A stretch of DNA of 64,000 nucleotides from Microcoleus vaginatus HSN003 (GTDB lineage Bacteria > Cyanobacteriota > Cyanobacteriia > Cyanobacteriales > Microcoleaceae): positions 992,001 to 1,056,000 of the forward strand of contig NZ_CP031705.1 in the NCBI RefSeq assembly GCF_022701255.1, written 5' to 3'. The notes below the pieces were generated by a model, which saw only the letters and a program-made list of their open reading frames with translations, did no database searches and was not told the origin of the DNA. Both the position numbers and the translations under genes were made by a program. Every line of letters starts with the position of its first letter. Position 1 is the first letter of the stretch. This document shows positions 43,562 through 53,258 of this stretch, in pieces.

Positions 43562-46500
43562 ATGATTGATGTTGGTTCGTTAGTTCGATCGCCCAGAAAC
43601 GATTTGGGAGTCGGAAAAGTTGTCGAGGTATCGCGTACCGATGCTGAAGTTGAATATTTTTGCTCAGTTAAAAACCGCATCCGCAAAACTGTGCCTTTGG
43701 GTTTGCTGCAAGAAGCGAGACTTCAGCGCCAAACCCGCTGCTACCTCTGGAGTACCACTCAGGAAAGATGGATTATCGGTCGAGTTTATGACTGGGATGA
43801 AGATAAATTAGAGTACGAAATTGACCTCCCCGACAGCCAAAGTTTGCAAGCTGTTGAAACCGAACTGTATGTCCGCTGCAATATCCCGATCGCCGATCCG
43901 ATCGACATTTTAGCAGTCAAAGGCCAAGAAACGCCGTATTTTCACGATCGCCGATTGGCATTCGTTCAATCTGCGATCGAACAGCGGGCCGTCAGCCGCG
44001 GCATGACGGGTTTAATTTCTGCTAACATAGACCTCTATCCGCACCAAGTAGAAGTCGTCCGGCGCGTCCTAGAAGACCCAATCGTGCGCTATTTATTAGC
44101 CGACGAACCAGGACTAGGAAAAACAGTAGAAGCCGGCACAATTCTCCGCCAATTTCTGCTAGATGAACCTCAAGGACGCGCGGTGGTAATTGTTCCGAAA
44201 TACCTGCTCGAACAGTGGCGGCAGGAGTTGGAAAATAAATTCTATTTGTCTCATTTTGCTGACCGAGTGCAGCTTGTTGCTGTTAGCGAAATCAATCAAA
44301 TTAGCCGCAATGCTAACCTGGATTTTCTGATTATTGATGAAGCGCATGATGTGGCTGCAATGGCCAATTCGAGCGATCGCACTCAGCAGCAGTCGTTTGA
44401 ACTCTGTCAGAAACTAGCTCAGAAAAGCAAAAATGTATTGTTATTATCTGCAACGCCAGTTATCGGGCACGAGCAAGATTTTCTAACGATGCTGCACTTG
44501 CTAGATCCCACAACTTACCGTCTTGATGACCTGGAAAATTTCAAAGAACAGGTGCAAAACCGTCAAGAAATCGGTCGCGCTTTGCTGGATTTTCGAGAAA
44601 ATGCCAAGCCTGCTGTTTTGCAAACAAAACTCGCTCAACTCCGCACCCTTTTTGCCAAAGATGATTATTTAATCGGATTAGCAACAGAGTTAGAAAGTTG
44701 TTTGAAAACTAAAGACACCGCAGAACAGGCTCGGCTTGTCCGAACTATTCGCACTCACGTTAGCGATACTTACCGTCTGCACCGTCGCATCCTTCGCAAC
44801 CGCCGGGATGCGGTAGAAGATGTGATTTTCGATCGAGATGCTGTCCCCAAAACTGAGTATGATCTGAATGATGAACAGTGGTCGGAAATTCAAACCGTAC
44901 TCGATAAATGGCGCACAGTAGCTCCCAAGTCGAGCGAATATCAGAGAATTTTTCTGCTGTTTTTCCGCGCTTCTGGTACTTGGCTGAATGTTTTAGAACG
45001 GGTTGTCAAAGCTCGCTTGCAGAAAAAATCGACTCCAGAACTCGATCGCGAATTTGGACAAAATGACACAGCAATTTTGACCAAAACGGCGCTGTTTCCA
45101 GAAGAAAGGGAAATACTAGAAACCTTGCTCAACACCCTGGAAAAGCCCCAGGAAGGACTCGATCGACTAAGTTTGTTACGAATCGCCATTCTGCGATTTC
45201 TGGCAGTGGCTTTGAAGGTTCCGCGCGAGTATCACAGCAAACCTCGCGATTTGCTGTCGAGAATTCAACAGCAAATTAAACGACCGATTCCGGGCGAGCG
45301 TTTCCCGAAAATTGTGATTTTTACCAGTTTTACGGCAACTTGTAAAGAGATTGCGGAAAATTTAGCGAAAATCTTTGGTAAAAATGCGATCGCCAGCCAT
45401 GACACCAGCAAATCGGCTGATGATGTTGAGGCTAGTCTCAAGCGATTTAAGACTGAACCGCATTGTTTTATCTTAGTGTGCGATCGATCGGCAGAAGTAG
45501 GGGTAAATCTACAAGTGACAGATTGGTTAGTTCACTTCGATTTGCCGTGGTTTCCCCATCAGTTAGAACAAAGACTCGGCAGAGTCGATCGCATTGGTAG
45601 CAAAATGGGAGTGCAATTTTGTTTGTTTGCAGGCCCGGATTTGCCGGAGAGTCCCCACGAAGCTTGGTTTCAAGTTTTAAAAGATGGGTTTGATATCTTC
45701 AACAAATCTATTGCCAGCCTTCAGTTTTATGCTGAGGAAAAACTTCTCAAACTCGAAGAAAAGTTGTTTGCTGAGGGAGGCAAGGGCTTATCCAGCGAAA
45801 TTGAAGCGATTAAAACTGAAATCGAACAAGAGAAAATCAAAATAGACGAACAGTACGTTCTCGATGAAATAGATACTCTGGATGACAGCGCATCTCAGTA
45901 TTTTGAATCTCTCGACAACTGCGATGCTAAGCATAAAGAAATGCAGCGGGCTGCCGAAGGTTGGTTGTGTCAAGCTCTTCACTTCAAACAAATCGAACAT
46001 CCGAGTATATCGGGGTTGCTGCGCTATCAACCTACTCAAAAAACGTTGATTCCGTCGAACGATTTGAGAACCCGATTGATTCCTTATTGTCAGCAATATG
46101 GTAGTTACAATCGCCGCATTGCTTATCAGAATGCGGATGTCGCTCTTTACCGAATTGGTGAGGGATTGATCGATGCACTTGGCTCTTATATTCGCTGGGA
46201 CGATCGCGGTCAAGCTTTTGCCATGTGGCGGCATGATGAAAGTTGGGATGCTGCGTCTGGGAAGGAGTGGTTCGGCTTTCAGTTTAATTATTCAATCCAG
46301 ACTGATGTGCAGCCGGCTGAGCAAGTTTTGCAAGCACAAAACATCGAAAATTACAACTTGAAAGCTTTGCAGCGCCGCGCTGATGCTCTGTTTCTCCCAA
46401 CTTTTGAAACTGTGTTTGTAGATGCTCGCAGCGAAGAAATGTCTTTGGTGGAAGATGCGGAACTTCTGGCGATTTTGCAGCGGGCTTATAAGGGGAAAGG

Positions 46501-46897
46501 CGGGCCGAATCGGGATTACAATTTGTCGAAAAATCGCACCTCGCTGATTGACAGTTTTGTCGATCCGCTAGAATGGGATGATTTTTGTCAAAAGGGACGG
46601 GTGGTATCGGAGGAATTGCTGCGCGGGCGATCGGCTTTTGTGGAAATGTGCGATCGATCTGCTGTCACTGCTGCTATCCAACTCGAAAACCGGGTGAATC
46701 AATTGCAATTGCGATTGAATCGACTTTCTAAATCCGAACAACTTTTAGAATCGGTTTTAGCGGATGAAATCAGTACAGAAAGTTTGTTGAGTCAAGCGGT
46801 TTTAGCTGGTATTCGCCGCCCACACATGACTCTCGAATCTGTGGGATTTATTGTGATTTCTGGGCGTCCTCCTGTAAAGTCGGAGGATGAAGGATAA
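43562..46897 (+). CDS. SNF2/RapA-like DNA helicase (DpdE-like?)
   Basis: A 1,111-residue ATP-dependent helicase/translocase. The N-terminal 150 residues include a tudor/KOW-like segment (MIDVGSLVRSPRNDLGVGKVVEVS) as in RapA. SF2 core: YLLADEPGLGKTVEAGTILRQFL (Walker A, about 185), AVVIVPKYLLEQWRQEL (Ia), FLIIDEAHDVAA (DEAH, about 260), VLLLSATPVIG (III), then KIVIFTSFTATCKEIAENL, DRSAEVGVNLQVTDWLVHFDLPWFP (V) and LEQRLGRVDRIGSKMG (VI, about 680). The 400-residue C-terminal part has a charged coiled coil and unknown domain. I take the ATG at 43562; a TTG 63 bp upstream is possible. The layout reminds me of DpdE of 7-deazaguanine DNA modification systems, but no other dpd genes are adjacent. 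Confidence 0.8.
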   Translation: MIDVGSLVRSPRNDLGVGKVVEVSRTDAEVEYFCSVKNRIRKTVPLGLLQEARLQRQTRCYLWSTTQERWIIGRVYDWDEDKLEYEIDLPDSQSLQAVETELYVRCNIPIADPIDILAVKGQETPYFHDRRLAFVQSAIEQRAVSRGMTGLISANIDLYPHQVEVVRRVLEDPIVRYLLADEPGLGKTVEAGTILRQFLLDEPQGRAVVIVPKYLLEQWRQELENKFYLSHFADRVQLVAVSEINQISRNANLDFLIIDEAHDVAAMANSSDRTQQQSFELCQKLAQKSKNVLLLSATPVIGHEQDFLTMLHLLDPTTYRLDDLENFKEQVQNRQEIGRALLDFRENAKPAVLQTKLAQLRTLFAKDDYLIGLATELESCLKTKDTAEQARLVRTIRTHVSDTYRLHRRILRNRRDAVEDVIFDRDAVPKTEYDLNDEQWSEIQTVLDKWRTVAPKSSEYQRIFLLFFRASGTWLNVLERVVKARLQKKSTPELDREFGQNDTAILTKTALFPEEREILETLLNTLEKPQEGLDRLSLLRIAILRFLAVALKVPREYHSKPRDLLSRIQQQIKRPIPGERFPKIVIFTSFTATCKEIAENLAKIFGKNAIASHDTSKSADDVEASLKRFKTEPHCFILVCDRSAEVGVNLQVTDWLVHFDLPWFPHQLEQRLGRVDRIGSKMGVQFCLFAGPDLPESPHEAWFQVLKDGFDIFNKSIASLQFYAEEKLLKLEEKLFAEGGKGLSSEIEAIKTEIEQEKIKIDEQYVLDEIDTLDDSASQYFESLDNCDAKHKEMQRAAEGWLCQALHFKQIEHPSISGLLRYQPTQKTLIPSNDLRTRLIPYCQQYGSYNRRIAYQNADVALYRIGEGLIDALGSYIRWDDRGQAFAMWRHDESWDAASGKEWFGFQFNYSIQTDVQPAEQVLQAQNIENYNLKALQRRADALFLPTFETVFVDARSEEMSLVEDAELLAILQRAYKGKGGPNRDYNLSKNRTSLIDSFVDPLEWDDFCQKGRVVSEELLRGRSAFVEMCDRSAVTAAIQLENRVNQLQLRLNRLSKSEQLLESVLADEISTESLLSQAVLAGIRRPHMTLESVGFIVISGRPPVKSEDEG

Positions 46898-47011
46898 TTT
46901 CTTTGGGAGGGCGATCGCTCTTTTTCAGGGTGATCGCTCTTTTTGAACCGCAGATGCAGGCGGATAAACGAGGATGGACGCAGATAGATGAAGGGGATTC
47001 GCACTTACCGA

Positions 47012-48244
47012 CTAAACCTCCTCAAAAATTGCGCCTCGCTGCTGTAAATTCACCTGCATCTCCTCATCCATTCCTGAATTGTTCCCAAACCTCGCTGACT
47101 CAACATTCGCACCGCTGAAATTAGTATTTGTTAAGTTCACTTCCAGCAGATTTGCGCCGCTCAAATTGGCACCGCTGAGGTTAGCTAAAGCTAGACTTGC
47201 TTTGTGCAAATCTGCGCCGCTTAAATCAGCATTTCCTAAGAAAGCGCCGCTCAAATCTGCACCGCCGAATTTGGCTTTTTGCAGGTTGGCGTCGCTGAAA
47301 TCGACATCGTTTAAGGTTGCACCCCGGAAATTTACCCGATCGAGATTTGCGCTGCTAAAATCCAGTGCACTTAAAGTCGTTCCGCGCAAGGTGCTACCCG
47401 CGAAATCTAGTGCTGGATTGAGATTGGCGATTTTTGCCAACTCCACAAAGTCGTCGGTTTCAGCGGAAATAATGCGATCGACCATTTCCTGCAATTCCGA
47501 TTCAGCTTCCGGGAGAATCTCCACTTCGCGCGGTTCAACCGGAGGTAAATTGTAGGAGAATAGCGCCCAACTGAGAGCAGGTTGGAGTTTATGTGTTTGC
47601 AGATATATAGTCAGGATTCTTTCTAAAACCGAATGTTGATTTGGCGTGATTTCGTGCGGCCACAAACCCTCAGCATCTGTGAGATTAATATCTTCTTTAG
47701 CAACTTCAAAAGCCGCTGCAATCCGAAATTCTTTGGCAGCTAATTCTCCCAGCTTAACACTTTTTAGCAAACCTTTTAATACTGATTTGCCTTGTTCTAC
47801 TGCAAAAATCCAAGCTGGCGTTGTATCATCGCTGATTGTGGAAACGTGACAAAATATGCTCTCTGTTTCCTTGATTTTTTTCGCATTCTCGCCGCCCTGA
47901 ACTCCCCGCTGACTTTCCGTCACTAAAATTTCTGCACTACTTTGAATGGGCAGGGTTTCTTCTATTGGCAAAAGCTTGAAAGTACCCACTAACTGACGTG
48001 ATGCTACGGGTATTTCGCAGTTTTCTAGATAGAGTTTGAGCGTCCCGCCTTGCAGACCAAATTTGACGCGACCGCCGAGCAGGGGTTCCCAATGCTCGTT
48101 AAAATTTAGGCTCAAGTGAATGTCGAGCTGCTGGGTTTGGGGTGCAACCGATGGAACTGGAATTGCTTCTAATTGCATCCACAAGCAATCTGGGTATTTG
48201 TTGTGAGACTCTAGCGATCGCATATCGGGTAGAATTGCTGGCAC
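47012..48244 (-). CDS. Pentapeptide-repeat protein with N-terminal DUF1822-like region
   Basis: A 410-residue protein. Residues about 15-245 form a globular region (PTPAWIF-like TTPAWIFAVEQGKSVLKGLLKSVKLGEL) resembling the DUF1822-type N-terminus of cyanobacterial proteins. Then a short linker (DDFVELAKIANLNPALDFAGSTLRG) leads to about 20 pentapeptide repeats A(D/N)LXX (about 275-385), predicted to form a right-handed beta-helix. The last 20 residues (MDEEMQVNLQQRGAIFEEV) are shared in style with the protein at 49690-50856. Function unknown; pentapeptide helices can mimic DNA or act as scaffolds. Confidence 0.8.
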   Translation of the reverse strand: MPAILPDMRSLESHNKYPDCLWMQLEAIPVPSVAPQTQQLDIHLSLNFNEHWEPLLGGRVKFGLQGGTLKLYLENCEIPVASRQLVGTFKLLPIEETLPIQSSAEILVTESQRGVQGGENAKKIKETESIFCHVSTISDDTTPAWIFAVEQGKSVLKGLLKSVKLGELAAKEFRIAAAFEVAKEDINLTDAEGLWPHEITPNQHSVLERILTIYLQTHKLQPALSWALFSYNLPPVEPREVEILPEAESELQEMVDRIISAETDDFVELAKIANLNPALDFAGSTLRGTTLSALDFSSANLDRVNFRGATLNDVDFSDANLQKAKFGGADLSGAFLGNADLSGADLHKASLALANLSGANLSGANLLEVNLTNTNFSGANVESARFGNNSGMDEEMQVNLQQRGAIFEEV

Positions 48245-48351
48245 TACCAGCCTGTAATTGATATTTAAATTAGTTTATCATCTCTATTTTATCACAATAC
48301 AGCTTTTTTTTGTGGGTAAAATTGTAAATTTTGTTTAATTTGATCCGCAAG

Positions 48352-48990
48352 TCATTGATTTTGCTGAATTTGGCTTTTTACCCAATTCCGAAATGCTTTC
48401 ACTAATTCCAAATAGTCCATTGTTTCTGCTTGTTCCAAAAATCTGACAATCTCTAATATCGGTAAGCTGGGAAATGCTAAACTGATCTCGCCCTCAACGT
48501 ATTCTCCATTTTCTAATCTGTTGATTCTGAGTCGCAGCCCATTATAAATCCAAACTTCCGGCACTCCCAGATCCGCATAAACCTGCAAGCTATTTTCCGA
48601 ACGGCTGGTAATATCAATTTCCACCACTAAATCCGGTGGCGGATCTTGATTCAGGTCGATTCTTTTTTTGCCTTTAACTGCACTAACATTTTGGATGTAA
48701 AAACATTCATCAGGTTCTACACCGCTAAGTTCAGGACGCTTGAAAGTTGTGGAGCCCCGGGGGGCAATGTTGAGTTCCAATTCTTCTGCTAGGGTTTCAA
48801 CAAATCGACCCATTACTTTTTTGTAAAGTTCGTGTTCTGGAGAAGGTACCCTAATTTCAAGATTGCCGCGATTATATGTCAGTCGAATTTGCCGATCGCC
48901 AATTTCGGCTAGCAAAGCTTCGTAGGTTTGCCAACTGATACCCGATAGCTCGACAATTTGTTCCGGTGGAGCGAGAGTTTTAGCTGTCAT
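48352..48990 (-). CDS. Uma2 family (DUF820) protein
   Basis: A 212-residue PD-(D/E)xK-fold protein of the Uma2 family, hugely expanded in cyanobacteria and annotated as putative restriction endonucleases. Motifs: IRLTYNRGNLEIRVPSPEHE (about 30-50), GVEPDECFYI with the E-P-D motif (about 93-102), PPPDLVVEIDITSRSENSLQVYADLGVPEVW (about 116-147) containing the conserved D...E-x-D/K positions. Start at ATG 48988-48990; a longer ORF adds 18 basic residues without support. It is in tandem with another Uma2 gene 80 bp upstream on the same strand. Confidence 0.88.
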   Translation of the reverse strand: MTAKTLAPPEQIVELSGISWQTYEALLAEIGDRQIRLTYNRGNLEIRVPSPEHELYKKVMGRFVETLAEELELNIAPRGSTTFKRPELSGVEPDECFYIQNVSAVKGKKRIDLNQDPPPDLVVEIDITSRSENSLQVYADLGVPEVWIYNGLRLRINRLENGEYVEGEISLAFPSLPILEIVRFLEQAETMDYLELVKAFRNWVKSQIQQNQ

Positions 48991-49070
48991 AGTGCTACTT
49001 TGGTGAAGGGTTCGTAGGCGCAAGCCGGGGCGTAGCCATCGCACTTTTGCATTATATCATCGAAGGAAGC

Positions 49071-49646
49071 CTAGGCTGGAAATACCGAAGACAAATCAAG
49101 AGACAACTCTCGACAACCCGGAATTACCACCGTCTGATTTGGCAAAACAACCCGTTGCAATTGATAACTATAACTCCCGTTTTGTTTCTGATAAGGTTCG
49201 CTGTGCATTTCCAGTTGATTATCAACCAAATTAAATATCCAATAATTAGAAATCCCAGTCTCAGCATAGAGAGACAACTTGGTTGTGCGATCGTACTTCA
49301 ACGTAGAATCCGAAACCTCAATTACCAACAAAATATCAGCAGGCTGCGGGTGAGAAGATAAATAACGATCGGCTCGATTGCGAGCAATCACAACATCAGG
49401 CTCTGGTTCGCTATCATCAGACAAAATAATGGGTTCTTGACCGCGCACGATCACTCTTTTTCGCAGCAGCGGGTACAATTCTTCTAACAGTAGCGAATTA
49501 CAAACAGAGTGAAACGTACTTTTAGTAGCCTTGAGGATAATTTCTCCGCGAATCAATTCAACTCGGTCATCGGGGGCGAAAAATCCCAGTTCTCCCAAAC
49601 GGTGATATTCGGCGATCGAGAATCGTTTTGCAGTTACGGCAGTCAT
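49071..49646 (-). CDS. Uma2 family (DUF820) protein
   Basis: A 191-residue Uma2 protein of the second common subtype. N-terminal TAKRFSIAEYHRLGELGFFAPDDRVELIRGEI (about 5-36) is the family start; catalytic-type motifs SEPEPDVVIARNR (about 77-89) and ADILLVIEVSDSTLKYDRTTKLSLYAETGI (about 101-130) give E-P-D...E-V...K. It diverges clearly from its neighbour, so the pair is not a recent duplication. Gene neighbours are pentapeptide-repeat proteins. Cellular role of Uma2 proteins is not established. Confidence 0.9.
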   Translation of the reverse strand: MTAVTAKRFSIAEYHRLGELGFFAPDDRVELIRGEIILKATKSTFHSVCNSLLLEELYPLLRKRVIVRGQEPIILSDDSEPEPDVVIARNRADRYLSSHPQPADILLVIEVSDSTLKYDRTTKLSLYAETGISNYWIFNLVDNQLEMHSEPYQKQNGSYSYQLQRVVLPNQTVVIPGCRELSLDLSSVFPA

Positions 49647-49689
49647 AGCTTTTCTTACCCTCTACAATTACCAACCTTTCCAATTAATT

Positions 49690-50856
49690 CTACTCAAAAA
49701 TCCCGCCCCGTGCCGTCAATTCAACCTTCATGGCCTCCGAAATTCCCAAACAACAAAAAAACTTTGCATTTTCCACTACTGTATTTGTCAAATCAGCGCG
49801 GCTCAAATCAGCACCGTTTAAATTCGCACCACTCAAATTAACACCACTTAAATCAGCATTCTTGAAATCAGTATTGGTCAAATTTGCATTTACCAAAATC
49901 GCATTCGGTAAATAAGCACTGCTCAAATTGGCGTTGGTTAAATTTGCACCGCTCAAATTCGCCCGGGGCAGCTTTGTCCGCAAATCAGCACCGCTCAAAT
50001 TGGCGCTGCTGAGTTCAGCATCCCGCAAATTAGCATTGCACAAATTAGCATCAATTAAAATAGCAGCGCTCAGCAAAGCACCGCTGAGATCGGCCAAAGT
50101 CAAATCTGCGCCTCGGAGGTTGGTTTCGCGCAAATCCGCACCGTTAAAATCAGCGTAGTGCAAGTCAAAACCGCTTAAATTAGCCCCGGCAAAATCCTCA
50201 ACCGGATTCAAACCAACTGTTTCTGCAAGGTGTACAAAACTCTTATTTTTATCAGTTAAAAACAGTTGCCGGACGATCGCCAATTGCTGCTGTCGGTACT
50301 GGTTAGCCTTCTCGTAATCTGCTAAATACTTGTAAGCAAGCTTCAAATTCTTGAGAGCATTGCGCTCAATGCGATCGTCCTTGCTGGCGCGCGCGATCGA
50401 CAACTGCTGCTGATAACATTCGATCGCACCAGGCAAATCTCCCTTAGCATCGTAAGCTAGCGCCAAATTGCCCCAAGTTTCCAGCTCAGAGCGCCCGTCG
50501 CCAGTTTCCCGCGCGATCGCCAAACGCTGCTGCTGGTAATCAATAGCACCAAAAAAATCCTCCAGAGCACAGCAAGCATTGCCCAGATTTCCGAAAGCAT
50601 TCGCCTCGCCCCGGCGATCGCCAATTTCCCGCGCTAACACCAAATGCTGCTGGTAGCAGTCGATCGCCTGAGCATAATTTCCCAGCGCTTCGTAAGCTAC
50701 GCCCATATTACCCAGCGCCGCACCCGATCGCCGCTTATCGTCCATTGAGCGATACAGCGCCAGCGCTTCCTGCCAAGAACCCAGCGCCGCCTCAAATTGA
50801 CGCGCCTGATATTGCGAAATCCCCTGCTTGATTAGCTCGCTAGCTTGTTCGCTCAT
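49690..50856 (-). CDS. TPR and pentapeptide-repeat protein
   Basis: A 388-residue protein. Residues about 1-190 contain four to five TPR units (SGAALGNMGVAYEALGNYAQAIDCYQQHL, SELETWGNLALAYDAKGDLPGAIECYQQQL). A linker (DKNKSFVHLAETVGLNPVEDFAGANLSG, about 200-228) leads to about 25 pentapeptide repeats (about 222-362). The end reads CCLGISEAMKVELTARGGIFE, parallel to the end of the 47012-48244 protein, and the linker is parallel too. TPRs suggest a protein partner; the beta-helix suggests a scaffold or DNA-mimic surface. Function unknown. Confidence 0.85.
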   Translation of the reverse strand: MSEQASELIKQGISQYQARQFEAALGSWQEALALYRSMDDKRRSGAALGNMGVAYEALGNYAQAIDCYQQHLVLAREIGDRRGEANAFGNLGNACCALEDFFGAIDYQQQRLAIARETGDGRSELETWGNLALAYDAKGDLPGAIECYQQQLSIARASKDDRIERNALKNLKLAYKYLADYEKANQYRQQQLAIVRQLFLTDKNKSFVHLAETVGLNPVEDFAGANLSGFDLHYADFNGADLRETNLRGADLTLADLSGALLSAAILIDANLCNANLRDAELSSANLSGADLRTKLPRANLSGANLTNANLSSAYLPNAILVNANLTNTDFKNADLSGVNLSGANLNGADLSRADLTNTVVENAKFFCCLGISEAMKVELTARGGIFE

Positions 50857-50990
50857 AATGTCAAAATTAGTTAATAACTAAAGTTGATATTAATCGACTC
50901 AAAGCGGTAATTGCTAATCCGTAATCGGGAAGCGGTATGGCCAATCCCCCTCTCCCCCATCCGTATTTTCACGTCCGTACAAAAAAAAAA

Positions 50991-51028
50991 GACCAAAAAA
51001 AGAGAGAGCTACCTAAGTAACTCTCTCT
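50991..51028 (-). terminator. Rho-independent terminator downstream of gatB
   Basis: Minus strand: AGAGAGAGTTACTTAGGTAG pairs on into CTCTCTCT, followed by seven T, an interruption and ten more T. The 357-bp gap between gatB and the TPR gene holds nothing else I can name. Confidence 0.7.
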
Positions 51029-51213
51029 GCCATCAGGGTGCATCTACATAACACAATATAACATGATCGGGATGAGGGGTGTCACCCCCAAACGTGAAGA
51101 TGTTGTAAAGAAATGTATATTAATTATAAAGTTACCATCCAGGGATCGCGGCGAGCTCAGGAAAAACCGATCGCCCGCCGCTGTATCTGCTACACGACGC
51201 CCTTAACGATTGC

Positions 51214-52716
51214 TTAGCCTGGGGCGTTAAGCTTCGTCGTCAGCAGCTCATTCGTCAGTTTGGGATCAGCCCGGCCGCCCGTTTCCTTCATCACCTTGCC
51301 GACAAAAAAGCCCAGCAGCTTAGTTTTACCGGCTCGGTACTGTTCGAGTTCCTTGGGATTGGCGGCTAACACCGCATCGATCGCTTGCTCGATCGCCCCA
51401 GTATCCGAAATTTGAATCAAACCCTTGCTCTCAACAAACTTCTGAGGCGAACCACCGTTGGCCAGCAACTCCGGCAAAATATCCTTAGCGATTTTGCCAC
51501 TGATCGTACCGGCATCAATTAGCCCCAGCAGTTCGGCTAAATCCTGCGGTTGGAAAGGAATTTCTGCGATCGCCAGTTTTTCATTTTTCAGATAAGCAGT
51601 AATATCGCCCATCACCCAATTCGCAGCTTGTTTAGCCACAGCACCGGCGGCGATCGATTTTTCAAAATACTCCGCCACCGCTTTGTCGTCAGTCAGCACC
51701 CGCGCGTCGTAGGGAGAAAGACCGAGCTCAGTTTCGTAGCGATTGCGCTTTTGGGCAGGCAATTCCGGCAGTTGAGCTTTCCAATCCTGCAATTGGTCGG
51801 CCGAAACTTTGATCGGAGGCAAATCCGGTTCCGGGAAATACCGATAATCGCTCGCACCTTCCTTAACCCGCATACTGAAAGTACACTGCTTGTTTTCATC
51901 CCAAAGCCGCGTTTCTTGGACGATGGTTTCGCCATTTTCCACAGCTTGAATTTGCCGCTCGATCTCGTAATCGATCGCCCGTTCGATCGCATTAAAAGAG
52001 TTCATATTTTTAATTTCCACCTTCGTGCCGAACTCTTTTCGGCCCACGGGGCGCACCGAAATATTCACATCGCACCGGAGCGAACCTTCCTGCATATTCC
52101 CGTCGCCAACACCGATGTAGCGCACGATCCGGCGCAATTCTTGACCGTATTCGGCAGCTTCCGCGCCCGATCGCAAATCCGGTTCCGAAACAATTTCGAT
52201 TAGAGGCACACCGGCGCGGTTGTAATCCACCATTGAATAAGTAGAACCGCTCAACCGATCGCTGCCGCCGTGAACCAATTTTCCGGCATCTTCCTCCATG
52301 TGCAAGCGAGTGATCCCGATTTTTTTTCTAGTAGAATTTCCCGTCTCGTCCACCAGTTCAATTTCTAACCAACCGTTAGTAGCGATCGGCAAATCGAACT
52401 GAGAAATTTGATAATTTTTCGGCAAATCGGGATAGAAATATTGCTTGCGGTCAAACTTACTGTAAGGTGCGATTTCGCAGTTGAGAGCCAGCCCTGCTTT
52501 CACCGCATACTCCAGCACTTTTTTATTTAAGACTGGCAACACTCCAGGCATTCCCATACAAATTGGGTCAATGTTAGTATTTGGAGCATTGCCAAATTCT
52601 GTAGAAGAACTGGAGAAAATTTTAGTATTCGTACTCAATTGACAATGAGTTTCGAGACCGATAATGGCTTCGTACTGAGTTTGGTTTTTTATCGAAGAGG
52701 GTGCAGCAGCAGTCAT
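51214..52716 (-). CDS. gatB: Aspartyl/glutamyl-tRNA amidotransferase subunit B
   Basis: A 500-residue GatB, the kinase/amidation subunit of the GatCAB complex that converts Glu-tRNA(Gln) (and Asp-tRNA(Asn)) to the amidated forms. Family signatures: [20 protein letters not shown] (about 16-35), [71 protein letters not shown] (about 165-186), [20 protein letters not shown]. The tail domain with [20 protein letters not shown] at the C-terminus is the YqeY-like tRNA-binding region. Length is normal. Start at ATG 52714-52716 (MTAAAPSS). gatA and gatC are not nearby, as is common in cyanobacteria. Confidence 0.96.
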   Translation of the reverse strand: MTAAAPSSIKNQTQYEAIIGLETHCQLSTNTKIFSSSSTEFGNAPNTNIDPICMGMPGVLPVLNKKVLEYAVKAGLALNCEIAPYSKFDRKQYFYPDLPKNYQISQFDLPIATNGWLEIELVDETGNSTRKKIGITRLHMEEDAGKLVHGGSDRLSGSTYSMVDYNRAGVPLIEIVSEPDLRSGAEAAEYGQELRRIVRYIGVGDGNMQEGSLRCDVNISVRPVGRKEFGTKVEIKNMNSFNAIERAIDYEIERQIQAVENGETIVQETRLWDENKQCTFSMRVKEGASDYRYFPEPDLPPIKVSADQLQDWKAQLPELPAQKRNRYETELGLSPYDARVLTDDKAVAEYFEKSIAAGAVAKQAANWVMGDITAYLKNEKLAIAEIPFQPQDLAELLGLIDAGTISGKIAKDILPELLANGGSPQKFVESKGLIQISDTGAIEQAIDAVLAANPKELEQYRAGKTKLLGFFVGKVMKETGGRADPKLTNELLTTKLNAPG

Positions 52717-53258
52717 AAGCAATTTTAAAGACTGAATAACTTGAGATTTTATTTTAGCTTTTTATTGACCAAAGTGATTGGAGATTATTTGTAGGTAGGG
52801 GCGGTTTCATTGGTGTCAACCAGCCCCTCAAACCCGCATTCGGGCTGGTTTAAACCCCTGCCCGACTGTGGGAAAGCGTGTTAAGTTGAGACGAATCGGG
52901 AGTGGCATACGCAACCCCCTGCTACAAATTTGCGATCGACCCACGCCCCCAGCCACGCCGCTCTCCTTGCGATCGCCCCCAAACAACAACCCTGTGCAAA
53001 AATATATTTAGCGCCAGCTCCGGCCCACCCCCTTCCCTTACGCAGGAGAGTTTTAGATCGATCCACCACAATTGCCGATCGATCTGCACGCCAAATCCTT
53101 TGAGTGGCAGTTTTTAATAACGCCGCCCGCCTCCAACGATCGGCTCCGCGCACCAACTAAAAATTAAAAATGTATAATTTAACAGGAAATTACATATTTT
53201 TAATTTTTAAGCTTTAATTTTGCATTCTCAAACTAACACTTGCCTAAGTGTCAAAACT
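52717..53258. other. 542-bp gap, divergent promoter region
   Basis: Between gatB and the multi-PAS kinase. An inverted AACCAGCCC/GGGCTGGTT pair lies at about 52818-52852. Short ORFs at 52881-53156 on both strands have no recognisable content. An A/T-rich stretch at 53160-53220 with TAAAAATT motifs precedes the kinase start. Confidence 0.4.

Noticed and set aside
51550..52203. 217-codon plus-strand ORF
   Set aside because: It is antisense to the strongly conserved gatB.
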